Assembly (NCBI RefSeq): GCF_029784135.1
Contig: NC_073746.1
Location: forward strand, 160,865,608 to 160,929,607
Length of the DNA: 64,000 bases
Source: Toxorhynchites rutilus septentrionalis
Taxonomy: Eukaryota > Arthropoda > Insecta > Diptera > Culicidae
Direction: 5' to 3'
Position 1 is the stretch's first letter, and every line of letters starts with the position of its first letter. The translations under genes and the position numbers were made by a program. The notes under the pieces were generated by a model. That model was given only the letters and a program-made list of their open reading frames with translations. It had not been told where the DNA came from and searched no databases. Positions 44,498-55,500 of this stretch are shown in pieces.

Positions 44498-44515
44498 AAG
44501 TTTTTCCTAGTAGTC

Positions 44516-44716
44516 GACACCGTGAAAAACAACGTTCCAAGGAACAATCCGAAAATCAACAGCGAACCTGAACCGAATCGAGTGTTTGTTGGAGTGGCGG
44601 AGACGAAAGCAACCGATGCGAAACAAATTTTCACTTTCAGTTTTACACCGGATAACGTAACTCTCACTGCTGAAAAATTCCTTCTTCCATCCGACTTGAA
44701 ATGGGTCGCACTTTGA
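44516..44716 (+). CDS. unidentified short open frame
   Basis: The frame starts right after the SINE's TSD and reads VKNNVPRNNPKINSEPEPN, then RVFVGVAETKATDA and FTPDNVTLTAEKFLLPSDL, to a stop at 44714-44716. Charged, balanced composition and few low-complexity runs make it look more protein-like than neighbouring frames. No start codon or known domain can be defended. It may be the remains of a transposon gag-like ORF or a host exon cut by the SINE. Confidence 0.2.
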   Translation, partial: DTVKNNVPRNNPKINSEPEPNRVFVGVAETKATDAKQIFTFSFTPDNVTLTAEKFLLPSDLKWVAL

Positions 44717-44984
44717 CGTCACTTCTGCCCGAAAACAATTCTCGAATATCAATTGATCGAACGGAAAAGGTCACCAATGTATCATTCACGATTTATCAGT
44801 CATCCAGGTGGCAGAAGCAGTGAAGCTTTCCAAAAAGCCTTCCTCAAGGCCGATTGTTTAATTTAGTTTTCCAAATTGGCATTTTTTCCAAGGCTAGAGG
44901 CAAATGAACTGAGAAAGTACGAAAACCTGAGAAAACCTCCATAGTTAAGAACAAAAAAATCACCACCATTACACCAATCAATCT

Positions 44985-45785
44985 GCCATACAAATGAAAC
45001 ACAAATTTCTGCACTACTCGAGAATTAATCAAGCAAATGAAACTAAATTCGTCATGTGGAAGCTCTAAAGTGCAATAAATGTTTCTATGGTAGTTAGATA
45101 CCCCACGCTCCTCTCTGAGGGGGGGGGGCTGCCATATAAATGAAACACAAATTTCTGCATAACTTGAAAACTATTCAAGCAAATGGAGCCAAATTTGGCA
45201 TGTGAAGATTTTAGGGAGCACGAAACGTTTCTATGATGAATAGACACTCCTCTCCCCTTTCTAAGGGGAGAAGAGGGGAGGGGTCTGTCTTTATTTTATC
45301 ATATTTTCTGTATCAAACATTTATTCCATGTAACGGAGAAACACGTTATTTGTAAGTGGTTGAAAAAACCTTGTTAAACGAGAATGGTGTCTGCAAATAA
45401 TATGATATTTTAATGATGAGTTTTGGTAGAAGTATTAGTATTAGAAGTATTTGTGCTCCCGTGGCCGAGTGGTTAGCGTCAAAACCTAACATGCCGGGGG
45501 TTCGATTCCCGTTCTGGTCGGGGAAATTTTTCTTCAAAGAAATTTCCTCTGACTTGCACTGTGGTCACGCGTATTCTAGAGCTTGCCACTCAGAATACAT
45601 TCAAGGCGTGTTATTTGGCATAGAAATCTCAACTAAGTACTAATGAAAATGACGCAAGTAATACTACGTTGAGACGGCGGAGTTCCTCTAGGAACGTTAG
45701 TGCCATATAAGAAGAAGAAGAAGATTAGGAATTTGTTGGTAAAAGGTAAATTCAACGGGGTAGATTAGAAGATCAATATTGCATG
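44985..45785 (+). mobile_element. Helitron-like non-autonomous element, copy 3, with SINE insert
   Basis: It carries two tandem units (CATACAAATG near 44989; CATATAAATG near 45132), the TCCATGTAACGGAGAAACAC block and GAGTTTTGGTAGAAGTATTA. After the SINE it continues GTAGATTAGAAGATCAAT. Both ends are lost, including the 3' GCTAG tip. Confidence 0.55.
45455..45724 (+). mobile_element. tRNA-derived SINE family 1, copy 2
   Basis: CTCCCGTGGCCGAGTGGTTA (A box) and GGGGGTTCGATTCCCGTTC (B box). The same body as the other copies ends in AGTTCCTCTAGGAACGTTAG and a (GAA)n tail at about 45709-45724. No clean TSD is seen, so the flanks have decayed or the ends are shifted. Confidence 0.8.
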
Positions 45786-45895
45786 TATCGAGCTTATTAT
45801 TTATTGATTTGTGTACTATTTCTTTACGAATGGTAATTTTGGATGTGTTGGAGATGTAATTTCACTAAGTGTCGTAGTTTTTAGTATACTTTAAC

Positions 45896-46135
45896 ACGTT
45901 AAGCCCCGATTTTTTCTTGCTGCGCTTTCTGTTCCGCGCGCATCAGGAGCGTTTGCAGAATATCAGTGTCAGTCCCAGTGCCCAAAGATATTAATTGTAT
46001 TGATAGAAAATAGTCAGCAATTCGACTAGAAAGTGGTCACATTTTGTAAAACATTCGATAACAGATATTTTTACTTTATTATTTTGTAGCTGTCAGTCCC
46101 AGTCAGTCAGCACTTTTCTACCAAAAAGCTCAACG
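45896..46135 (+). mobile_element. MITE family C, compact copy
   Basis: It begins CACGTTAAGCCCCG and ends CTACCAAAAAGCTCAACG, with CAGTGTCAGTCCCAGTG and GTCAGTCCCAGTCAGTCAGC inside. It matches, in reverse, the two halves of 32093-33511 that flank the fold-back. Termini are short and imperfect inverted repeats (CACGTTRAGC). Non-coding. Confidence 0.5.
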
Positions 46136-49115
46136 TCGGCCCCTGTTAATATTCAATAAGTTCAGTGTTCCAGTGTTGCCTTCGACAACGAGCATCAACA
46201 GTAGATGTTGATGCTTAGAGTTAAATTGGTTTTTTATAAATTTGCGCATCGTTCGCGCCTCTCACTCAAGGCAAGCATTAATTCATCTGTCCTTGTCAGC
46301 GCAACAAAATACTGGAATAGAAAGGGATTTCATTCTTAGATATCTACATTGCTTGTTCTCACCGGAACTTAGTAATCGCTATCAATGCGGTCGTGTCTCG
46401 CAAACCATCCTTCAAGTTTTGAAATCTCTATGGTCATAAAATAAAATACTTCGAAATGAATCAATTATTCGCGGATTATCTTGTGGATGTATATGTAAAA
46501 TAAATTGTACCGATGTTACTCAAAAGTTTACCTGGCCTCTAGGAAAAAATCCACCCTTCCCGAACAAACATAAATACTCCCATACTTCATCAAATCGCAG
46601 AGTATATTAAAAGAGTCTGTTCTGCGATATCCAGAGCAAAGTCGTAATTTGTCGATGGGCGGGGAGAGAGATTGAAACGCCGAAGATGGATGGAACGCTG
46701 TGGTCGCAATCCGCCAGCCCAGTCCCGGGGCTAAGTCAATCTTCAACTTCTTTCATCACTTGCTAATCTACCGTTCTCGTTTACAACGACGCTAAATCAG
46801 CCAAATGAAACGACGCAGCACAACAATCAACTTCCGAGGCATTCCATCGCCTATTAGAGGACCACCTTTGCATTCCGGGCCCGGCGAGGTTGCGAACAAA
46901 TTATATGTAAATCAGAGATCGTAAAAATACCAATTTATTAATTTCTTCCCCGAGTCGCAGGACTTTGGCTGGAGAGGCGAGCCGGGCGAAAACGAGTGAA
47001 AGAAGCCGGTAATTGTTTTGAATTATAGGCAAAGCGACTTTTATTTATTCCTTTCTGCCACAGGAACCTCCCCCTTTTCCACCTCGTTTCGTCCGTTCCG
47101 CATCAACATTTGTGCCATATTTCATTCCAGCTGTTATTAATGTTTTAAGCTCTGCTCCGATGATGAATGAGTGGAAATCGAAACGGGAAAAAGCGCCAAG
47201 GATTTGCCTCTTGAGTGGCGTCAAGTTTTTCGGGGGTGGCTTGCAAGATAGAGTGCTTTCGGCGGAACGAACGTATTTATTATCGAATGAAATTTTAAAC
47301 AATGTTTAATGTCAGTTGTACAAACTATTCCTCGGGAAGGTGACTTTGAGTTTACTTATTAACACCGCGTTCACGTAACATACGACAAATAATGTGTGAT
47401 ACTTATTAGCGCGCGTGTAATTTGAGCGTTTAAAACCAAACAAATCACGAGTAGTTATGTCCTCGAAATGGAACGTGCTCAACGGTAAACTCGTCGGAGC
47501 AATTAACGAATCGAACGAAACTTTCCATTTCCATTACGACCATTACCATTTCATGTGTATATTAGTGTCAGTTGAATAACACAATCGATGGTCATTAGAA
47601 TTCTCACATAGATAATTTCGAATGGAAAACACACAGTTAATTACCCATCCCGCTATGCATACCTCTCACCGCTCCTAAACATTTCTATATTCGTAATTTG
47701 TTTATCACGCAAAGGGTGAGATAAACGATTCCAAATACATTCCGTCCCACTCGGCAAACAAGTCCACACCGGAACAGTCCACTCCCCCGGCATGGCTCCG
47801 GCCTCGCATCAATGACTAATGAGTATAAAGTCCCTTCGTGCATGCTGGAACGAGAATCGTGACACGATCCGTCATTGGCATCGTCCTTCACAAGCTCCCG
47901 CCCAATCTCGGATTGCTTACGGAGCGAACTAGAACCTGGAACCAGCAGTGACTTCATGAGAATATGTATATTTAAAATGGATGCTTTGGCTGTAGATAAA
48001 CTTTACGACACTCATGAATAAATTAGGTGGATTTTCTCGAGACGATAACGGTGAAAAGCGATAACATCATTCTCGTTCCACTCCACCCAGCGCGGAAAAG
48101 ATTAATGAGCTCTAGAAGCTGAGCGTGCGGTTGATTAATGCATTCGCGATGATTTTGGAGGTCGACAGCGTTCCAATATTGGACCCCGTACACTATCTAT
48201 TATTCAGTGGACGAACAAGCGGAATTTACCGTCTAAGTAAAAGTAATAAAATGTGCTCGAACATCCGCTCAAGTCAATTATTTCATGCAACCGTGTTTTT
48301 TTTTGTTTTTTTTTTTTTTTGAAGAAAACTGCCTAAAGTGAATTAGTGAATCAGAAACCTTAAAACAACCTATGCCGTACACGAGGCTCTCGGACCACAT
48401 CGTTCACCGCGCGCGGAAATCTATTACAGATCACATTTGCATATTCATGATTGGTTTGCTATTACAGAAAACTTCCTCCCGACTTCGGTTGTTGTTGTTG
48501 TTCCGGGAAACCTCCCAAAGTGCAGCGTATGACAACTGGCGGAATAGCAGAAGTGGACTCCTACTGGCAGCTGTTCCGTTTGTTTTTCCTCGTGTCGTTG
48601 CTTATATGTTTTATTTCTTGCTGCTGCTGTTGCTGCTCTAATTGTACTGCATAACTCATGTCTGAATAATTTATGGCTACGGGTGATTTTTGGAATGCAT
48701 TCACTGTTATGTTGTGCAAAAAAGTAACATTTGGTATATGTAAAATTTGATTTGTTGAGAATGTACGTGAGGAGAAATATGTTTGCAATGTGAATTCAAT
48801 TTTCATAACGTTTAAAACATAAAGTACTGCACAAAACGAGAAGTGTTAGATGAGGAGTATTAAAAGAATATCGAGGTTCAGATTTGTGAAAAATCTTCCT
48901 AGATATGTGATCAAGTTTACTATTCTTCTGTAGGAGCATTGTACCACTGCGACCATTGGTTTGATCTATTGTAGCGAACGATTACAAACATTTTAATGTT
49001 TTCTTCAACAATGTTCTTACCAGAGATGAGCGCTGCATTGCACTAATATCAAAAAATCGAAAGCTTTCAAATAACTTCCAAGAAACAGCACCCTAACAAA
49101 TGTAATTTAAATGCA
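46136..49115. other. mostly single-copy sequence
   Basis: GC-richer non-repetitive stretches lie at about 46500-47330, 47640-48120 and 48350-48660, with a poly-T run at 48296-48320. Frames on both strands lack recognisable domains. It resembles host intronic or regulatory DNA, as at 15-21 kb and 29-31 kb. Confidence 0.4.
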
Positions 49116-49343
49116 ATTAATCATAAAATAAGTTATTTAAAAAATACAGGAATGCTCCAGAAGGGTCAGTAATCAGAGATATTGCATTTAGAGAGTACAC
49201 AATGGAAAAATACAGACTAAGTAATCAGATAAAGTTTGCAAAGCAAAAATATTACTCTGATAAAATCAATGAAAACCAATCGGATTACAAAAAAAGTGGA
49301 ATGTGTTGAGGGAAATAATTTTCCGGAAACCAACAAGTTCAAA
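49116..49343 (+). pseudogene. CR1/Jockey-type pol, left part of the split element
   Basis: The frame contains AFREYTMEKYRLSNQIKFAK, KYYSDKINENQ and WNVLREIIFRKPT. This is the linker between endonuclease and RT in CR1/Jockey-like proteins. It stops at the 12-bp target AACAAGTTCAAA (49332-49343), which is repeated at 57648-57659. The same frame resumes at 57660 with NKNLRISLKENGQML, so the two parts were one gene before the insertion. The 5' limit is unclear and no endonuclease block was recognised. Confidence 0.7.
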
Positions 49344-49904
49344 AATTATTCAAGATTACCTTAGCATGGGTTCCCTCTCATTGCTCGATTCCGGGGAATG
49401 AGAAAGCGGACTCGTTAGCTAAGGTGGGCGCTTTAGAAGGCACACTTTTTGAAAGGCAAATTGCTTATAATGAATTTTTCCACATTCCTCGTCAGTATAC
49501 GCTCGTAAGTTGGCAGCGCATGTGGAGTGAAGATGAGTTCGGTCGTTGGTTACACACGATTATCCCTAAGGTCTCGACGAGTACATGGTTCAAGGGATTG
49601 AATGTAGGTCGTGATTTCATTCGCGTGATATCTCGGCTTATGTCCAATCACTACAACCTAAACGCGCATCTCTATCGCATTGGGCTAGCAGCAAACAATC
49701 TTTGTGATTGTGGCGATGGCTACCACGACATCGAGCATGTTGTCTGGTCGTGTATCCGGTTCCATGCTGCTCGCTCTCAGCTCTCTAGAGCACTGAGAGC
49801 ACAAGGCAGACAATCGGATATTCCCGTCCGGGATATCTTAGGTAGCCGTGATCCTGATCTTCTGCTTCATCTATACCTGTTCCTCAGAAACGCCGATGTC
49901 AACG
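49344..49904 (+). pseudogene. RNase H-bearing non-LTR retrotransposon, C-terminal part of ORF2
   Basis: The frame begins inside the RNase H domain: LAWVPSHCSIPGNEKADSLA is the conserved C-terminal RNase H block (with the final Asp in GNEKAD). It continues into the linker and a C-terminal knuckle CDCGDGYHDIEHVVWSC (CCHC type). The final codons are split by the LTR element: the native end is rebuilt from 49904 and 57121. RNase H plus this knuckle points to the I/LOA/Outcast group rather than Jockey. The 5' truncation point coincides with the end of the 12-bp TSD, so everything upstream was never copied. Confidence 0.75.
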
Positions 49905-50484
49905 TGTAGCGGGATAACCTATTACCATTATCCTTTCCCACTTGTCATAAAATCCCAACGATCCTATTCCCACAAATTCATTCCCACGCCATAAATTATC
50001 GTCATACATGTTTGTAGGCCAAATGCATTTTTATGTCACAAGCTCACAGCTGCATACGATAATATTAAATAACAACCACTCACCCTTGCAGCGTAACATT
50101 ATGCAGAACTAACCCACTTCAACCAAGTGTGAAATGACAACACACAGAAACAACCACTACCCTTTTGTTCTCCGTATTGACCCGTTCGAACCAATCGAAC
50201 GCGCTCACATATTTCCTTGCTGGCTCCTCCTCCTCTAGAATAGAAGCTACCTTGTGTAGAGTTTTAGTTTAAGCATTATAAAAAGTACATGTCGAATGCA
50301 AGCAACAGGTCTTTTACATTTCCAACCAATCAAGTTAACAAGTGTCGAATGCACGCGAGGACGGAACTAAGAATATAGTGATATTTATATTAGTGGAATG
50401 TGCCTGAGTTCTTTCATTCCGAAATATATCACAAGTGCCCCAAAGTGATAGAAATTGTATACCACATCGGGTTGAACCTCCACA
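49905..50484 (+). repeat. 5' LTR
   Basis: It begins TGTAGCGGGATAACC and ends GGGTTGAACCTCCACA (TG...CA). Its length, 580 bp, equals the 3' LTR, and no difference was found in a line-by-line comparison. It contains a TATA-like promoter in the second half. Confidence 0.92.
50277..50285 (+). promoter_or_regulatory. LTR TATA-like box
   Basis: TATAAAAAG lies 372 bp into the LTR, the expected place for a U3 promoter. The start of R would then be roughly 25-30 bp downstream. This is inferred from sequence only, and an identical copy sits at 56909-56917 in the 3' LTR. Confidence 0.55.
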
Positions 50485-50497
50485 TGGCGACCGAGAC
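50485..50497 (+). other. primer-binding site, tRNA-Arg-like
   Basis: TGGCGACCGAGAC starts exactly at the LTR edge. It resembles the TGGCGACCGTGAC type that I recall for Mdg1/412 elements (tRNA-Arg 3' end). The tRNA assignment is inference. Confidence 0.65.
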
Positions 50498-50570
50498 TTT
50501 AGCCTGAATCTTCGGCTATGAGTGAAACCAAACAATTTTTTTGTTTTGACGAAACAGTGAACGTTCAAAA

Positions 50571-50765
50571 ATGGGCTTTTTCTCGGCAGACGAGATAGTG
50601 TCGAGCGCCCCAGTGTCGAGTTCACCGCAAACGATTGCTTTATGCATCCTTGCTGGTGCTGCGTTAGGTTACGGTGTTGTGCGGTTAATGCACACGTTTT
50701 ATAAGAATCACTCGGAGAGAGTAGCCTCCCGAGCAGTGAGAGCGGCACAGCTCAACCAGGTATAA
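50571..50765 (+). CDS. small leader ORF with a hydrophobic segment
   Basis: An intact 64-residue frame in the leader between PBS and gag, with an ATG in AAAATGG context. Residues about 20-42 form one hydrophobic stretch (IALCILAGAALGYGVVRLM), like a transmembrane or signal-anchor helix, followed by a basic C-terminal tail rich in Arg and Ala. No known domain. Long leaders with short ORFs occur in Mdg1/412-type elements, but a conserved membrane peptide is not something I can confirm. It could be a translation-control ORF, a small accessory protein, or chance. Confidence 0.4.
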   Translation: MGFFSADEIVSSAPVSSSPQTIALCILAGAALGYGVVRLMHTFYKNHSERVASRAVRAAQLNQV

Positions 50766-50936
50766 AGGGCAGAAGTGAACTATTTTTTTTTTCAAAATTT
50801 GAACAAAGTGAACTAATCAACGAAGACATGCCAACTAGACCAAAGTGAACTAATAAACGGAACTGTGCTAACCACCCATGTGAACGAACCAATAGAAACT
50901 CATTACACGAACTAGTGACCATTGGAAAAACTAAAC

Positions 50937-51170
50937 ATGTGGAACGAGAACATCAAGGACATCTTGGCCCAGGCGGAGGCCCAAGCGGAACACATCGCAT
51001 TAGTGGAAAAAATCGGATGGCGGCAATATAGGAAGCAACACCCGAAGCAGCCGAAAAGAGGTTTCAATATCAAAATTGAAGACATCCATGGAGCAACCAT
51101 CTATGTGACACCTTTCACAAAGCTCAGCCTTACTGATACTGTAGTAGGATACCGCCGACAGAGATGGTAA
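50937..51170 (+). CDS. second small leader ORF, basic
   Basis: An intact 77-residue frame from ATG at 50937. It opens MWNENIKDILAQAEAQAEHI (amphipathic, possible coiled coil) and continues into a basic QYRKQHPKQPKRGFN stretch and a C-terminus ending GYRRQRW. A short poly-A/T-rich gap separates it from gag. I recognise no domain. A role as accessory nucleic-acid-binding peptide is conceivable, and it could equally be untranslated leader. Confidence 0.35.
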   Translation: MWNENIKDILAQAEAQAEHIALVEKIGWRQYRKQHPKQPKRGFNIKIEDIHGATIYVTPFTKLSLTDTVVGYRRQRW

Positions 51171-51346
51171 GTCAATTATAAGATGTAAAATATGAAAAAA
51201 AAAAAATTTTTGAAGTAAAAATTGTTAATGAAAAAAAAAAACACAAAATGTTCATGTAAAATATGTGCTAAGCTGTAAGACTACTTGTTGTAGACATCAA
51301 CAAAAACAGAAATAAAAAAAAAAAAATTTTTTTCGCCTTTAATTTA

Positions 51347-52549
51347 ATGGCAAGTTTAATAGAAAACAAAATACAGAAATTACAAGTAATTGCAAAATCA
51401 CTGCGATCCGAGCAAACTAAAAAGTTAAGAAAAGCTACATTGAGAACCAAGCTCGCAGAAGCTGAAAAATTAGCTGAAGATATTAAAACAATAGTAGACC
51501 CTCTCGTACACAATAAAGAGGCTGAAGAGTTGTTATTGCTTGCCGAAAATGCTAATCTAATATATCAAGATATTAGAAATAAAATAAACATTATCATTAA
51601 ACAAAAAACTTTCAAAGAAGTAGCTCTTGCGATATTGTTCGTTGTTGGAATACAAAAACCGAAAATGTCCAAATTCGATTACAAAGAGGCAGCCGCAATG
51701 GTGCCAATCTACGACGGCTCACCTGATGGACTCGATATGTTCATCAGTGCAGCCACACTATTAAATGAAATCTCCCCCAGCGCAAACAAAGCGTTGGTAT
51801 ATCAATTTCTACTGACCAGACTCGACAAAAAGGCTAGAAGAGCAATTAATAATAGCGTGGATATACCTTCACTGCTAACAAATTTAAAAACTACATGTAT
51901 ATCAAAGACTAGCGCCGACAGCATATTAGCGAAGTTGAAGTCTATAAAAAAACAGTCAGCAGACGAATTATGTAAGGAAGTTGAAGAGCTGACCGAACAA
52001 CTCATCGATTTACACATCAAGGAAGAGACACCACCGCAACGAGCAGCAAAACTCGCTTGCCAAGCAGGAATCGATGCCCTCATTGAAGGCATTGATAACC
52101 CCGAATTAAAAACTATATTACGTGCGGGAACCTTCACCAGCATAGCTGACGCAGTGGAGAAGGTCAATAAATATAAATCGCTGACAACCAAATCAGCAAA
52201 TGTGCTTATTTACAATCGCGGGCAGCGACAACCGCCCTACCCGCACCCTAACCGTTTCAACCAGAACAATCGTAGTAGAAATTTTAATAACTATAGAGGA
52301 AGAGGTGGTAGATTCAATAATCAACCTCAACAAAACCAAAATTTTAACCAAAATCGCCAATATCATCAACAGAATTTCCCTAACCAAAACAGAAACTTTA
52401 GAGGCAATGGCAGCCAAAACTATTACAACAGACCGCAACATTTCATTAGAATTGCGGAAAACTCCGAAAACCCGGCTGCGAACCTCCGCGCGTTGTCGGA
52501 CGAAGAACAGGAGGAAAACCGAAATCAACATCAAATATTTTCAACCTAA
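51347..52549 (+). CDS. gag: Gag-like polyprotein
   Basis: An intact 400-residue frame. The N-terminal 110 residues are charged and heptad-like (probable coiled coil). The middle (about 105-285) is a capsid-like, helix-rich segment containing YDGSPDGLDMFISAATLLNE, where the YDG...L..FI arrangement is typical of retrotransposon Gag. The C-terminal region (about 290-370) is Arg/Asn/Gln-rich with RGRGGRF and many FN/QN repeats and replaces the CCHC knuckle. Lack of CCHC with an RG-rich tail is known in several gypsy-group Gags. It would assemble the particle and bind RNA. The start ATG follows an A/T-rich leader, and the frame ends 15 bp before the first ATG of pol. Confidence 0.85.
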   Translation: MASLIENKIQKLQVIAKSLRSEQTKKLRKATLRTKLAEAEKLAEDIKTIVDPLVHNKEAEELLLLAENANLIYQDIRNKINIIIKQKTFKEVALAILFVVGIQKPKMSKFDYKEAAAMVPIYDGSPDGLDMFISAATLLNEISPSANKALVYQFLLTRLDKKARRAINNSVDIPSLLTNLKTTCISKTSADSILAKLKSIKKQSADELCKEVEELTEQLIDLHIKEETPPQRAAKLACQAGIDALIEGIDNPELKTILRAGTFTSIADAVEKVNKYKSLTTKSANVLIYNRGQRQPPYPHPNRFNQNNRSRNFNNYRGRGGRFNNQPQQNQNFNQNRQYHQQNFPNQNRNFRGNGSQNYYNRPQHFIRIAENSENPAANLRALSDEEQEENRNQHQIFST

Positions 52550-52563
52550 ATATTACTTGTTCA

Positions 52564-55500
52564 ATGTTTATTATAGTTAAATTAAGCATGTGCGAACAAC
52601 CATGCGTTCTTATTCTTGATACAGGGGCAGATATATCAATCCTAAAGGAAAATTTGATCAAACGTACCCAGAAAATTAACAAAAATAATACATGCATAAT
52701 AAACGGCGTGACCGAAGGCAAACTTGAAACAATAGGTAGTACCAACACTAGTCTACTTATAGAAAATAATAAAATTCCACACCAATTCCATTTGGTGAAT
52801 AAACAATTCCCAATTACAGCTGACGGCATTCTAGGAAAAGACTTTTTAACAAAATATGACTGTAATCTGTGTTTGAAGACATGGTTACTATCCTTTTTCT
52901 TCAATGAGACTAATCTAGAAGTACCGATCCATGACACATGGGACGATCATCTAGTCATCCCCCCCAGATGCCAGATTATCAAAGAAATAAAAATTCCACA
53001 TATAAAAGAAGACACTGTCATAATTTCTCAAGAAATCAAACCTGGAGTATTTTGCGCAAATTCCATAGTTAACTCTAAAACACAATTCGTTAAAATCATT
53101 AATACCAATACGTCTGAAATACTTCTACCCAAAAATTTCAAGCCACTAACCCAACCGTTAACACATTTTACAATCAACCACAACACAACTAACAACCCTA
53201 ATCGTATACCAAAATTAACTGAAGAATTAAATCTAACTAACACTCCCCGTGAAGCCCAACACAAACTGATAAATCTCTGCAGAAACTATAACGAAATATT
53301 CGCTTTAAAAGATGACTTCTTAACTACCAACAACTTTTATAAACAAAACATTCAACTCAACGACAAAAACCCCGTCTACATAAAAAATTATCGAACTCCA
53401 GAGGCCCAAATAACAGAAATAAATAAACAAATATCAAATATGTTAGAAAATAGAATCATCCAACCATCAACCTCTCCATATAATTCCCCTATACTTTTAG
53501 TGCCAAAAAAATCTAATACACAAGATAAAAAGTGGCGATTAGTGGTAGACTTTCGCCAGCTCAACAAAAAAATTACACCAGATAAATTTCCCCTTCCAAG
53601 AATAGATGAAATACTCGATCATTTAGGAAGAGCCAAATACTTTACTACTCTAGACCTAATGTCAGGTTTCCACCAAATAGAACTTGACGAAAATTCCAAA
53701 AAACTAACAGCATTCTCTACTTCAAACGGTCATTTCGAATTCAATAGACTACCTTTCGGATTAAATATTTCCCCAAACAGCTTCCAAAGAATGATGACAA
53801 TTGCACTCAGCGGCTTACCACCAGAGTGTGCTTTCCTTTACATTGACGACATTATAGTAGTCGGATGTTCCATAAATCATCATTTAAGTAATTTGGAAAA
53901 AGTTTTTAAACAACTCCAAAAATATAATTTGAAACTTAACCCCGCAAAATGCTCATTCTTTAGACCAGATGTCACATACCTAGGTCATAATATATCCGCA
54001 TCTGGCATCCAACCAGATAAATCAAAATTTTCAGTCATATTAAATTACCCTACACCAAACACATCGGATGAAGTCCGTCGATTCGTTGCTTTTTGCAACT
54101 ATTATAGAAGATTTATTAAAAATTTTGCCCAAATTGCGCATCCCTTAAACAAACTCCTTCGAAAAAATGCAGTCTTCGATTGGAGCTCTGAATGTCAGCA
54201 AGCATTCAATTCTTTAAAATCAGCACTGATTTCTCCCACAATTTTACAATTTCCCGATTTTAAAAAAGAATTCACACTAATAACCGATGCATCAAAGACT
54301 GCCTGTGGCGCAGTATTGGCCCAAGATTGCGATGGAATCGAATTACCGATCGCTTACGCAAGTAAAGCCTTCACCAAAGGTGAAGCAAATAAATCAACAA
54401 TTGAACAGGAACTTACTGCCATTCATTGGGCAATAACATTCTTTAGACCATACTTATACGGAAGAAAATTCACGGTAAAAACAGACCACAGACCGCTTGT
54501 TTACCTTTTTTCAATGAAGAATCCATCTTCCAAATTAACACGAATGAGACTAGATTTAGAGGAATTTAATTTTGACGTACAATATGTACAAGGAAAACTA
54601 AACGTAACTGCCGACGCATTATCACGAATAGCAATTGATTCTGAAACTTTGAAAAAAATAAACGTCCTAGCCGTTCAAACGAGAGCAATGACAAGAAAAG
54701 AACAAAATATGAATCAGACGGAATACGAACATTTGAATAATAACACTGTACTCGATGTCAATGAGCCTGATCAACTCAAAGTATACGAGGCAGTTGAACC
54801 AACCGAATGGGAAAAACTACCCAAACTTCAATGCGGACGCGCACTCGAAGATAATGAAAACGCTAGCGAGAATGAATTTAATAATATGAAATGCGCAATT
54901 AAAAATAAAACAGGATTCAAAGAATTAATGTCGACAAATACAAAAATTGCAAGCAACTCGAAAGAGACCTTAGGGAATCTATTACAGAAAGTTGAAAATA
55001 TGGCCAAAAAATTAAGAATAAGCGCGATAGCTCTAGCGTTATCAAGCGTGATATTCCAATTATGCAGCGTTCAATTCTTCAAGAAGACTTGTAACGACTC
55101 GCTAAAAAACTTGCAAATAGTGCTCTACACACCCAAGCGTGTGATAGAAAGCCAAGAAGAAAAATTAAAAATCCTGAAAAATTATCATGATGCACCAATT
55201 GGAGGACATATAGGTGCCAATCGATTATATAAAAAGCTCAGTAGACTCTATTCCTGGAGCAAAATGAAATCAGAAATTTATGAATATGTTAGAAATTGTA
55301 TACAATGCAAACAAAATAAACACAAAACCCCGACCAAGGAAAACTTTATAAAAATACCCACCCCAGAAAAACCTTTTGATTGTGTATCTATTGACACTAT
55401 CGGACCTTTTAACAAATCTAATTCAGGAAATAGATATGCATTAACTATCCAATGTAACCTCTCCAAATACGTAATAATAAAACCAACCCCAGACAAACAA

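Noticed and set aside
47685..47957. 90-residue minus-strand ORF
   Set aside because: No domain, no defensible start context and no splice signals. Treated as chance in a single-copy island.
52200..52937. additional ORFs overlapping gag and pol on both strands
   Set aside because: They are shadows of the two real retrotransposon frames, with no domain of their own.
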